This document shows, in pieces, positions 32,141-39,737 of a stretch of DNA of 64,000 nt (position 1 is its first letter; each line of letters opens with the position of its first letter). The notes below the pieces were generated by a model. That model was not told the origin of the DNA. It worked only from the letters and a program-made list of their open reading frames with translations, and searched no databases. The stretch covers positions 1 through 64,000 of the forward strand of contig CAWGDF010000006.1 of NCBI GenBank assembly GCA_963821275.1. Direction: 5' to 3'. Origin of the DNA: JACVRW01 sp963821275. Its GTDB lineage: Bacteria > Actinomycetota > Thermoleophilia > Solirubrobacterales > Thermoleophilaceae. The translations under genes and the position numbers were made by a program.

Positions 32141-32752
32141 GTGCTCTCCCCCGTGGACCGCCCGCTGTCGGAGGACGATCTGCGTCCCGACCCGCGGGCG
32201 CAGTTCGCCGACTGGTTCGCGGATGCAGCGCAGAACGGGCAGACCGAGGCGGAGGCCATGGCCCTCGCCACCGTGGGGGCGGACGGAGCGCCGTCGGCCC
32301 GGATGGTGCTGATGAAGGGCTTCGACGAGCGCGGGATCCTCTTCTTCTCAAGCTACGCCAGCCGCAAGGCGGTGGAGCTGGAGGCAAACCCGCGCGCCGC
32401 GCTGCTCTTCCACTGGCCGGCCGTGGGCCGCCAGGTGCGGATCGAAGGCCCCGCCCGCCGGATCGAGCGCGCGGAGAGCGACTCCTACGCCCGCAGCCGT
32501 TCGCGCGCCAGCCAGCTCAGCGCGCTCGCCTCACCGCAGAGCCGGAGGGTGCCGAGCCGCGCCTGGCTCGAGGAGCGCGTGGCCGAGCTGGAGCGGCCCG
32601 GGGAGCTGCCCGTCTCCGAGGAATGGGGCGGGTATCGGCTCGATCCGCAGGCGTGGGAGTTCTGGCAGCACCGGGCCAACCGGCTGCACGATCGCTTCCG
32701 CTACCTCCCGGGCGACGCCGGCGGCTGGACGATCGAGCGGCTCGCCCCGTAG
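32141..32752 (+). CDS. pdxH: Pyridoxamine 5'-phosphate oxidase
   Basis: PdxH uses FMN and oxygen to make pyridoxal 5'-phosphate. The 203-residue protein follows the family: DPRAQFADWFADA, MALATVGADGAPSARMVLMKGFDERGILFFSSYASRKAVEL (FMN/phosphate contacts), HWPAVGRQVRIEG, and the C-terminal EFWQHRANRLHDRFRY with PLP-binding Arg. Length is normal. GTG 32141 follows a TACGAT hexamer by 6 bases; an in-frame GTG at 32117 would add eight residues but would precede the predicted transcript start. Confidence 0.94.
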   Translation: MLSPVDRPLSEDDLRPDPRAQFADWFADAAQNGQTEAEAMALATVGADGAPSARMVLMKGFDERGILFFSSYASRKAVELEANPRAALLFHWPAVGRQVRIEGPARRIERAESDSYARSRSRASQLSALASPQSRRVPSRAWLEERVAELERPGELPVSEEWGGYRLDPQAWEFWQHRANRLHDRFRYLPGDAGGWTIERLAP

Positions 32753-32821
32753 CGCGCCCGGGGTCAGCTTCCGGGCCGCGCGCCGAGTGCGACACGGCCG
32801 GTCACGCGTCGGCCCGCCTGC

Positions 32822-32827
32822 TAGAAA
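32822..32827 (+). promoter_or_regulatory. -10-like element of the SDR gene
   Basis: TAGAAA lies 8 bases before ATG 32836 with no ribosome-binding site. The last base departs from TANNNT, so support is weaker than for other genes. Confidence 0.3.
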
Positions 32828-32835
32828 CCCCGCTC

Positions 32836-33528
32836 ATGCCCGACGACCCCGTTCTGATCATCACTGGAGCGAGCACCGGCATCGGCGCCGCCACCGCGCG
32901 CCGGGCGACCGAGTTCGGCTACCGGGTGGTGCTGGCCGCGCGCTCGGAGGACAAGCTGGCCGCGCTGGCCGATGACCTGGGCGGCGAGGAGAAGGCGGTC
33001 GCGCTGCGCTGCGACGTCACGAGCTGGGACGATCAGCAGGCGCTCGTGCGCGACACGCTCGAGCGCTTCGGCCGGCTCGACGCCTACTTCGCCAATGCCG
33101 GCTTCGGGGCCAAGCGCGGCTTCCTGGAAGAGTCGGTCGAGCACTGGAAGGCGATGATCGACACCAACGTGCTCGGCGCCGCGCTTTCGATCAGGGCCGC
33201 GCTCGGCCACTTCAAGGAGCAGGGGCAGGGCCACTACATCCTGACCAGCTCGGTCGCGGGCCGCCGGGCCCTGCCGGGGTCGCTGTACTCGGCCACGAAG
33301 TTCGCGGTGACGTCGATGGGCGAGGGCCTGCGTCAGGAGGTAGCCGAGAGCGACATCAAGGTGACGCTGATCGAGCCCGGGATGGTCGACACCCCGTTCT
33401 TCGAGAACTCCGTGAGCGGAGCCCTGGAGGCCGACGACGTGGCCCGGGCGGTCCTGTTCGCACTCACCCAGCCTCCGCACGTCGACGTGAACGAGATCCT
33501 CGTGCGACCCATACGCCAGACGTCCTAG
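32836..33528 (+). CDS. Short-chain dehydrogenase/reductase
   Basis: A 230-residue classical SDR. TGASTGIG at residues about 10-17 binds NAD(P), NAG appears as ANAGFG, and catalytic Ser-Tyr-Lys are in SSVAG and YSATK. The Arg after the first strand (LAARSEDKL) suggests NADP preference. The LIEPGMVDTPFF segment follows. The substrate is unknown; members of this group act on many alcohols and ketones. It lies between pdxH and dinB on the same strand. Confidence 0.9.
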   Translation: MPDDPVLIITGASTGIGAATARRATEFGYRVVLAARSEDKLAALADDLGGEEKAVALRCDVTSWDDQQALVRDTLERFGRLDAYFANAGFGAKRGFLEESVEHWKAMIDTNVLGAALSIRAALGHFKEQGQGHYILTSSVAGRRALPGSLYSATKFAVTSMGEGLRQEVAESDIKVTLIEPGMVDTPFFENSVSGALEADDVARAVLFALTQPPHVDVNEILVRPIRQTS

Positions 33529-33545
33529 CCGTCCCCGCCGGGCGC

Positions 33546-33551
33546 TAGCGT
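33546..33551 (+). promoter_or_regulatory. -10 element of dinB, leaderless layout
   Basis: TAGCGT lies 8 bases before ATG 33560. CGAAC occurs just after it but the second half of a LexA box is missing, so SOS control is not supported here. Confidence 0.45.
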
Positions 33552-33559
33552 CGAACCCG

Positions 33560-34621
33560 ATGGAGGGTCGCGCCATCGCCCACTTCGACTGCGACGCGTT
33601 CTACGTGTCGGTGGAGCTCCAGCGACGCCCAGAGCTGCGCGGACTGCCGGTGGTCGTGGCCGGGCGGGGACCGCGGGCGGTCGTGACCACCGCCAGCTAC
33701 GAGGCCCGCAAGTTCGGCGTCTTCTCCGCCACCCCGGCCGAGCGGGCGCGGCGGCTCTGCCCCGACGCGGTCTTCCTCGTGCCCGACTTCGACCACTACC
33801 GTGCCCGCTCACGCGAGCTGATGGCGGTGCTGCGGGAGCACGTCGAGCGGGTGGAGATCGTGGGGCTCGACGAGGCCTACCTGGAGCTGACGGGGTTCGA
33901 GCGGCCGCGTGCCGCCGCCGCGCGGGTCAAGGAGGCCGTCCGGGCGCGCACGGGGCTCACCTGCTCGGTGGGGCTGGGACCCAACAAGCTGGTGGCCAAG
34001 GTGGCCTCGGACGCGGAGAAGCCGGACGGCTTCGTGGTGCTCGACGCGGCACAGGCCCGGGCTCGCTTCGCCAGCGCGTCCCCGGGGCTGGTGCCGGGCA
34101 TCGGGCCCAAGACCCTCGCCCGGCTGGAGGCGTTCGGGATCACCACTCTGGAGGCCCTGGGCAGCACGGCCGACGAGCACCTGGCCGAGTGCTTCGGCGC
34201 TCGCCTGGGTCCCTGGCTGGGCCGTCTGGCCCGCTTCGAGGACGAGCGCGGCCTCGAGTTGAAGAGAGCGGCCAAGTCCGAGTCGCGCGAGACGACCTTC
34301 GACCGCGACCTCCGCGGTCAGGCCCTTCTCGGGCCGGCGCTCGACCGGCTCACCGAGCAGCTCTGCGCCACCCTCGAGCGGGACGAGCGCCGGGGCCGGA
34401 CGATCGGGATCAAGGTGCGCTTCGACGACTTCCGGACCGTCACCCGCGCGCGCACCCTGGAGGCGCCGGTAAACGATCTCCCGACGGTGCGGGCCGTGGC
34501 CCGCGAGCTGCTGCGCCGACTCGATCCGGCCCGGCCGGTTCGCCTGATCGGGGTGCGGGTGGCCGGGCTGGACGAAGCCGCTTCCGGCCCGGTGGCCGAT
34601 CAGCTCAGCCTCTCGCTTTGA
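33560..34621 (+). CDS. dinB: DNA polymerase IV (Y-family)
   Basis: A 353-residue translesion polymerase. The catalytic acidic residues are in HFDCDAFYVSVE and VGLDEAYLEL. YEARKFGV and the SVGLGPNKLVAKVASDAEKPDGF palm/thumb segment are characteristic, as is the GIGPKTLARLEAFGI HhH motif. The C-terminus ends QLSLSL, a beta-clamp-binding motif close to QLxLF. Length matches actinobacterial DinB. It has no recognisable LexA box, unlike recA in this window. Confidence 0.94.
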   Translation: MEGRAIAHFDCDAFYVSVELQRRPELRGLPVVVAGRGPRAVVTTASYEARKFGVFSATPAERARRLCPDAVFLVPDFDHYRARSRELMAVLREHVERVEIVGLDEAYLELTGFERPRAAAARVKEAVRARTGLTCSVGLGPNKLVAKVASDAEKPDGFVVLDAAQARARFASASPGLVPGIGPKTLARLEAFGITTLEALGSTADEHLAECFGARLGPWLGRLARFEDERGLELKRAAKSESRETTFDRDLRGQALLGPALDRLTEQLCATLERDERRGRTIGIKVRFDDFRTVTRARTLEAPVNDLPTVRAVARELLRRLDPARPVRLIGVRVAGLDEAASGPVADQLSLSL

Positions 34622-34626
34622 GCCTG

Positions 34627-34632
34627 TACCTT
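34627..34632 (+). promoter_or_regulatory. -10 element of the WS/DGAT gene
   Basis: TACCTT lies 8 bases before ATG 34641; the spacer GGGGAGGA could also serve as a ribosome-binding site if transcription starts upstream. Confidence 0.3.
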
Positions 34633-34640
34633 GGGGAGGA

Positions 34641-36074
34641 ATGGCCCCCGAGCGGCTGACGGGACTCGACGCCTCCTTCCTCCACCTGGAGGACGCGTCG
34701 GCGCACATGCACGTGGCCTCGGTGATGCTGTTCGAGGGCCCCCCTCCCCCCTACAACGAACTGCTCGCGGCCATCGAGCGGCGCCTCCCGCTTGTGCCGC
34801 GCTACCGCCAACGGCTGGCCTACGTTCCGCTCGGCCAGGGGCGGCCCAAGTGGGTCGACGACCCGCGCCTCAACCTGCGCTACCACGTGCGCTACACCGC
34901 GCTTCCGTCGCCGGGCTCCGAGGACCAGCTGCGTGCGCTGGCGGGGCGCGTCTTCGCCCAGCAGCTCGACCGCGACAAGCCGCTCTGGGAGCTCTGGCTC
35001 GCGGAGGGACTCGAGGGCGACCGGTTTGCCCTGCTGGCCAAGACCCACCATGCGCTGGTGGACGGGATCTCCGGGATGGACATCGTCTCGGTCCTCTTCG
35101 ACACCTCGCCCGAGCCGGCGGCGCCCACCGATCCGGGCGACCCCTGGCTACCCCGGCCGCTCCCCAGCCAGGCTCAGCTCCTGGGCGAGGCGCTGCTCGA
35201 GCGGGCCACGATCCCGGGCGAGCTCGCCCGCTCGGTGCGGGCGGTCCTGCGGGGCCCGCGGCGTGTGCTGGGCGGGATGTGGGACGCCGCCGTGGGGGTC
35301 GGGGCCATGGCCTGGGCCGGGCTGCATCCGGCGCCCGCCAGCCCCTACAACCACGACATCGGGCCCCATCGCCGTTTCACCTGGGTCCGGGCGGACCTGG
35401 CCGACGTCAAGGCGATCAAGGACCGGCTGGGCGGAACGGTCAACGACGTAGTCGTCGCCACCGTGGCGGGCGCGCTGGGCAGGCACCTGCGCCGGCGCGG
35501 TGTCGCGACCGACGGGCTCGAGCTCAAGGCGATGGTGCCGGTGAGCGTGCGCTCCGACGCCGAGCAGGGCGCGCTCGGCAACCGCGTGGCCGCGATGATG
35601 GCCCCCCTGCCGGTGTGGTGCCAGGAGCCGGAGGCGCGCCTCGACATCGTGCGCGAGGAGCTGAAGCACCTCAAGTCCGGCGGGCAGGCGGTGGGCGCCC
35701 AGGTGCTGACCGAGCTCACGGCCTTCGCGCCGCCGACGATCATGGGCCAGGCGGCCCGGCTGTCCTCGCGCCAGCGCTTGTTCAACCTCGTGATCACGAA
35801 CGTCCCGGGGCCCCAGTTCCCGCTCTACCTCCTAGGTCGGCGAATGCTGGAGACCTTCCCCATGGTCCCGCTGGCCAAGAACCAGGGCCTGGGCGTCGCG
35901 CTGCTCTCCTACGACGGCTCGATCAACTTCGGCCTCGTCGGCGACTACGACCTGCTCTGGGATCTCGAGGAGCTGGCAGGCGACGTGCGCGGCGCGCTGG
36001 AGGAGCTGGCCGACGCCGCCGGGGTCGCGCTGTCCGAACGGGGCGCGCCGGCGCCCGCGGCGGTGCGGCAATGA
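34641..36074 (+). CDS. Wax ester synthase / diacylglycerol acyltransferase (WS/DGAT)
   Basis: A 477-residue acyltransferase that joins acyl-CoA to diacylglycerol or long alcohols to make storage lipids. The opening RLTGLDASFLHLED and the active site THHALVDGISG (HHxxxDG) are diagnostic. GTVNDVVVATVAGALGRHL and the late ITNVPGPQFPLYLLGRRM (NVPGP) motifs follow in order. Length is typical. It overlaps the YbaK gene by ATGA at 36071-36074. Triacylglycerol storage is common in actinobacteria. Confidence 0.92.
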   Translation: MAPERLTGLDASFLHLEDASAHMHVASVMLFEGPPPPYNELLAAIERRLPLVPRYRQRLAYVPLGQGRPKWVDDPRLNLRYHVRYTALPSPGSEDQLRALAGRVFAQQLDRDKPLWELWLAEGLEGDRFALLAKTHHALVDGISGMDIVSVLFDTSPEPAAPTDPGDPWLPRPLPSQAQLLGEALLERATIPGELARSVRAVLRGPRRVLGGMWDAAVGVGAMAWAGLHPAPASPYNHDIGPHRRFTWVRADLADVKAIKDRLGGTVNDVVVATVAGALGRHLRRRGVATDGLELKAMVPVSVRSDAEQGALGNRVAAMMAPLPVWCQEPEARLDIVREELKHLKSGGQAVGAQVLTELTAFAPPTIMGQAARLSSRQRLFNLVITNVPGPQFPLYLLGRRMLETFPMVPLAKNQGLGVALLSYDGSINFGLVGDYDLLWDLEELAGDVRGALEELADAAGVALSERGAPAPAAVRQ

Positions 36075-36526
36075 GGGACCGGCTGGCCGACTGCGCCCGC
36101 GACCTGGGGATCCGCGTTCACGTCCAGCGCCTGGCGGCATCCACCCGGACGGTCAAGGACGCCGCGGTGGCGGTCGGCTGCGAGGAGTCCGAGATCGCCA
36201 AGTCGATCGTGTTCGTGGCCGACGGCGACCCGGTGGTCTGCGTGGCCTCGGGCCGGCACCGGATCGACACCGAGAAGCTCGCGGATGCCCTCGACGTCGC
36301 CGAGGTGCGCCAGGCCGGGGCTAACGAGGTCCGCGCCGCAACCGGCTTCGCCATCGGTGGGGTGCCGCCCTTCGGCCACGACGTGCCGGTCATCTTCGAC
36401 GAGGAGCTGCTGCGCCACGAGCGGGTCTGGGCTGCCGCCGGCGATCCCCACAGCCTGTTCGAGGTGGACCCGCGGGAGCTCTGCCGCTGCACCGGCGCCC
36501 GGGTCGTGGACGTCGGGCAGAACTAG
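36071..36526 (+). CDS. YbaK/EbsC (aminoacyl-tRNA deacylase) family protein
   Basis: A 151-residue YbaK-fold protein. Members hydrolyse mischarged tRNA, for example Cys-tRNA-Pro in YbaK and Ala-tRNA-Pro in ProX/PrdX. The conserved Lys is in AKSIVFVADGDPV, and TGFAIGGVPPFGHD with the Gly-rich turn binds the substrate's 3' end. FDEELLRHERVWAAAGDPHSLFEVDP closes the fold. The exact aminoacyl specificity cannot be read from the sequence. It overlaps the WS/DGAT stop and converges on the sensor kinase gene with a 4-base overlap. Confidence 0.88.
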   Translation: MRDRLADCARDLGIRVHVQRLAASTRTVKDAAVAVGCEESEIAKSIVFVADGDPVVCVASGRHRIDTEKLADALDVAEVRQAGANEVRAATGFAIGGVPPFGHDVPVIFDEELLRHERVWAAAGDPHSLFEVDPRELCRCTGARVVDVGQN

Positions 36527-38262
36527 CTCGTCGGCCCCACGATCCGCTCGCGTAGAGCCGCGGTGAAGGACGACGCCTTGAGGGCCACGGCCAGCAACGA
36601 GCCCAGGATCGGCCAGACCGGCCAGAAATAGCCCCCTCCGCCGGCCAGCCAAATGCCGACGAGCACCGCGTTGACGACCCCCAGCGCCCCGGCAGTGAGG
36701 ACGACGTGGCGGCGGCGGCGGAGCGCCTGCAGGTCGGCGCCCCCGGCGAGATCGGACTCGCTCCAGGGCGGGTTCGCGAGCACCAGCCAGGCGTCCAGGC
36801 CCCCCACGAGGGCCAGGCCGAGCAGCGGCCACACCGGCCAGAACGTGGACGACCCGGTGAGAGCCCAGAGCAGCACCAGGACGGCTCCGACCAAGCCCAG
36901 GACGATCAGGCGGATGCGAAGCAGCCGGCGCCGGGCCGCCATCTTCTTCGCGGCCGCGTCGTCGGGCAGGACCACGAGGGCTCCCGGCGCGAGCGGGTCG
37001 GCCGTGTTCGACGGGGCCGCCAGCGGGAGGACCGCCCGCACGCGGGTGCCGGCGCCCGGCGGGCTCTCGAGCGCAAGCCGGCCGTCGAGCGCCCCCACGC
37101 GGTCGCGCAGGCCCTGCAGGCCCGAGCCGTTGCCGAGGTCCGCCCCGCCGGCGCCGTCGTCGGCCACGGTGACCGCCACCCTTCCCGCCTCCACCGAGAC
37201 GGCGACCGTGGCGTGCGTGGCCTGCGCGTGCTTGCCGATGTTGGCCAGGCACTCGGAGACGACGAAGTAGGCCGCGGCCTCCACCTCGTCGGGAAGCCGT
37301 TCCACCGGCGCCTCGACCACCTCGACGGGCACGGTCGAGCGCGCCGCCAGGTCGTCCAGCGCCGCCCCCAGGCCGCGATTGGTCAGGATTGCCGGGTGGA
37401 TGCCGCGGGCCAGGTCGCGCAGCTCCTTCAGCGCCAGCCCCGCCTCGTCGCCCGCGCGCCGCATGAGCTCGGTGGCCTGCGGGTCCCCCTCGGCGGCCCG
37501 CTTCTCGGCGGTCCGCAGCGTGAGGGCCAGTGACACCAGGCGCTGTTGCGCCCCGTCGTGCAGGTCCCGCTCGATCCGCCGCCGCTCGGCGTCGGCGGCG
37601 GCGATGATGCGAGAGCGGGCGTCGCGGAGGTCCGTGACCTCGGCGGTCAGCACCGGGTCGGCGTTCGAGCCGAGCAGCACGGCGGCCAGCTCGCCGTACA
37701 GGCGGCCCAGCGCCCCCAGAGCCGGGATCGCGACGAAGGTCAGCACCGCGCCCAGCGGGACGAAGGCCAGCGCCTCCCAGAGGGTGTCGATCCGGACCAC
37801 GCCGAGGTCGATGCCGCCGGACACGGCCCAGTACCAGGCCGGGGCCGTGAGCGCCTGGAGCGACGCCCCGAGCACCGCCGCAGTGACCGTGAACGAGACG
37901 ATCCCCAGCGGGAGCTGCAGCAGCAGGAACACCAGGTCCTTCCACGTGGCCGGGTCGGCCAGGCGGGCGCGTATGCGGGCCCACCAGGAGCCGGCGGGGT
38001 CAGGCCTGTAGGGCGCGGGGATGGTCTTGCCGGTCAGCAGGCCGATCAGCCGGCGTTCCAGCTGCGCGATCCAGCGCCATACGTAGACCGTGGCGATCAG
38101 GATCGGCACGCCCACCAGCGTGATCAGCAGGCCCACGCCGAGCGAGATCGTGGTGACCAGGAACGTGAACTCGGCGATGCCCAGCGGGAGCGCGAGCAGC
38201 AGATAGAGGATCCGCCCGTAGGTGCGGCCGTCGAACAGGTCGCGGGTGAGGCGGGCGATCAT
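36523..38262 (-). CDS. Membrane sensor histidine kinase (NarL-group HisKA_3) with C-terminal 2TM repeats
   Basis: A 579-residue kinase. The N-terminal half has four hydrophobic segments of the 'putative sensor' type (LLLALPLGIAEFTFLV, GVPILIATVYVW, LVFLLLQLPLGIVSF). The phosphoacceptor is in ERRRIERDLHDGAQQRLVSL, followed by an HATPase domain with NIGKHAQATHATVAV and DDGAGGADLGNGSGLQGLRDRV. After about residue 470 come two copies of a 2TM domain, each with FWPVWP. No response regulator gene is adjacent, so its partner is elsewhere. ATG 38262 is 8 bases after a TAGCCT hexamer. Confidence 0.87.
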   Translation of the reverse strand: MIARLTRDLFDGRTYGRILYLLLALPLGIAEFTFLVTTISLGVGLLITLVGVPILIATVYVWRWIAQLERRLIGLLTGKTIPAPYRPDPAGSWWARIRARLADPATWKDLVFLLLQLPLGIVSFTVTAAVLGASLQALTAPAWYWAVSGGIDLGVVRIDTLWEALAFVPLGAVLTFVAIPALGALGRLYGELAAVLLGSNADPVLTAEVTDLRDARSRIIAAADAERRRIERDLHDGAQQRLVSLALTLRTAEKRAAEGDPQATELMRRAGDEAGLALKELRDLARGIHPAILTNRGLGAALDDLAARSTVPVEVVEAPVERLPDEVEAAAYFVVSECLANIGKHAQATHATVAVSVEAGRVAVTVADDGAGGADLGNGSGLQGLRDRVGALDGRLALESPPGAGTRVRAVLPLAAPSNTADPLAPGALVVLPDDAAAKKMAARRRLLRIRLIVLGLVGAVLVLLWALTGSSTFWPVWPLLGLALVGGLDAWLVLANPPWSESDLAGGADLQALRRRRHVVLTAGALGVVNAVLVGIWLAGGGGYFWPVWPILGSLLAVALKASSFTAALRERIVGPTS

Positions 38263-38270
38263 CGGCCCCA

Positions 38271-38276
38271 AGGCTA
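38271..38276 (-). promoter_or_regulatory. -10 element of the sensor kinase gene, leaderless layout
   Basis: TAGCCT on the minus strand ends 8 bases before ATG 38262. The TA is also part of TAAGCC on the plus strand, but that one is not well placed for the divergent gene. Confidence 0.4.
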
Positions 38277-38340
38277 AGCCGTGGCGAGGCCCGCGTCGAT
38301 ACGGGCAGCCGCACCGGTCGGCTCGTCCTGGCACCATCAG

Positions 38341-39729
38341 GTGGTGAGCATCGCTCCCCTCGCCGCGGCCGCCGTCGCGCTGGCCGTCCTCTCGCCCGCT
38401 CTGCCCTCGGCCGCCACGGAGGCGCAGGCGGCAGCCCGCCCCGCCGTTCCGTCGTCCGAGCACGTGCGAGCGGCGCAGCGCTGGATCAGGGGACGCGCCG
38501 GGGTGGCGTCATTTGCGCTCACCGACTCGCGGGGCCGGCTGCGGGGGCTCGGCCAGCGGCGGCGCTACGTGTCCGCCAGCGTGGTGAAGGCGATGCTGCT
38601 GGTGGCCTATCTGCGGCGGATCGGCAACCGGCGCCCCGGCGCCGGCGAGCGCGCCCTGCTCGGGCCCATGATCCGCGTGTCGAGCAACGGCAGCGCGACC
38701 GCCATATTCGGCCGGCTTGGGGCGCACGCCCTCTACGGGCTGGCCCGGCGAGCCGGCCTGCGCGACTTCGCGCTCAGCGGCGGCTGGGCGTCGGCCCTCG
38801 TCAGCGCGCGCGACCAGGCCCGCTTCTTCGCTCGCTTCGACCGCCTCACGCCGCCGCGCTCGCGCGGCTACGCGCGCCGCCTGCTCTCCTCGATCGACCG
38901 GCGCCAGCGCTGGGGCTTTCCGAACGCGGCTCTGGGCGCCGGCTTCAAGGCCTTCTTCAAGCTCGGCTGGCGCTCGACCGGGCTGGGACAGCTGGTGCAC
39001 GCCGCCGGGCTGTTCGAGCGCCGGAGGCTGCGGATCTCGCTTGCGGTGCTCACCGACGGGAACCCGTCGCACGCGTACGGCACCGCGACGATCCGCGGGG
39101 TGGCCCGGCGGATCTTCCGCCGGCCGCTCGCGGCCCGGCCGGCGCAGGCGGGCTCACCGGCCCATCGCCGGGCCGGGCTGGTCGACGTGCACCGCTTCGC
39201 CCCCGGCATCGAGGTCGACCTCGAGTACGCCGGCGACGACAACCTGACGGGCCGCCGGCTTCCGGGCTACTGCCGTGAGTGGGCGCTGATGCTGCGTCCC
39301 GCGGCCCGCGATCTGGCCCGCGTCCAGCGCTATCTGCGGCGCCGGGGCCTCGGGGTCCTGATCCTGGACGCCTACCGGCCGGCCCGTGCCTCACGCGCTC
39401 TTGTGCGCTGGGCGGAGCGTGCGGGGCGGCCCGACCTGGTCGGCACCTACATCGCCCGCCGCAGCCGCCACAACACGGGCAGCGCCGTGGACCTCACACT
39501 GGTGCGGCTCTCCGACGGCCGCCGCCTTCCGATGGGGCGCTACGACGCGCTCGAGCCGGGCGCCCACACGCTTGACGCAAGCGGGCGGGTGCTCCGCAAC
39601 CGGCTGACGCTGCGCCGGGCGATGGGCCGCTTCGGCTTCGACGACTACTGGCGCGAGTGGTGGCACTTCGAGCACCGCCCGCCGGGGCCGCGGTACCTGG
39701 ACCTGCCGCTGGGATGCGGAGCGCGATAA
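38341..39729 (+). CDS. Secreted fusion: serine beta-lactamase-like domain plus VanX-type D-Ala-D-Ala dipeptidase
   Basis: A 462-residue exported protein. An Ala-rich signal peptide covers residues 1 to about 31. The N-terminal domain (about 35-270) resembles class A beta-lactamases/serine hydrolases, with SVVK at 80-83 and SSN at 114-116; its KTG-like triad is less clear. From about 284 the protein matches VanX/DdpX dipeptidases: DLEYAGDDNLTG, DAYRPARASRALV, the zinc-binding SRHNTGSAVDLTL, and EWWHFEHR with the catalytic Glu and a zinc His. Such dipeptidases cleave D-Ala-D-Ala or wall dipeptides. The two halves may act on the same wall stem peptides. GTG 38341 begins the signal peptide; GTG 38344 and 38281 are alternatives. 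Confidence 0.8.
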   Translation: MVSIAPLAAAAVALAVLSPALPSAATEAQAAARPAVPSSEHVRAAQRWIRGRAGVASFALTDSRGRLRGLGQRRRYVSASVVKAMLLVAYLRRIGNRRPGAGERALLGPMIRVSSNGSATAIFGRLGAHALYGLARRAGLRDFALSGGWASALVSARDQARFFARFDRLTPPRSRGYARRLLSSIDRRQRWGFPNAALGAGFKAFFKLGWRSTGLGQLVHAAGLFERRRLRISLAVLTDGNPSHAYGTATIRGVARRIFRRPLAARPAQAGSPAHRRAGLVDVHRFAPGIEVDLEYAGDDNLTGRRLPGYCREWALMLRPAARDLARVQRYLRRRGLGVLILDAYRPARASRALVRWAERAGRPDLVGTYIARRSRHNTGSAVDLTLVRLSDGRRLPMGRYDALEPGAHTLDASGRVLRNRLTLRRAMGRFGFDDYWREWWHFEHRPPGPRYLDLPLGCGAR

Positions 39730-39730
39730 T
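39725..39730 (+). promoter_or_regulatory. -10 element of nadE, leaderless layout
   Basis: GATAAT overlaps the stop of the VanX fusion gene and lies 7 bases before ATG 39738. Confidence 0.45.
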
Positions 39731-39737
39731 CAACGCA

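Noticed and set aside
33546..33575. A LexA box at the dinB start.
   Set aside because: CGAAC is present but the matching GTTCG half-site is not.
38275..38281. A fourth shared bidirectional -10 at the sensor kinase / VanX fusion gap.
   Set aside because: The plus-strand hexamer TAAGCC does not fit TANNNT and touches the nearest GTG with no spacer.
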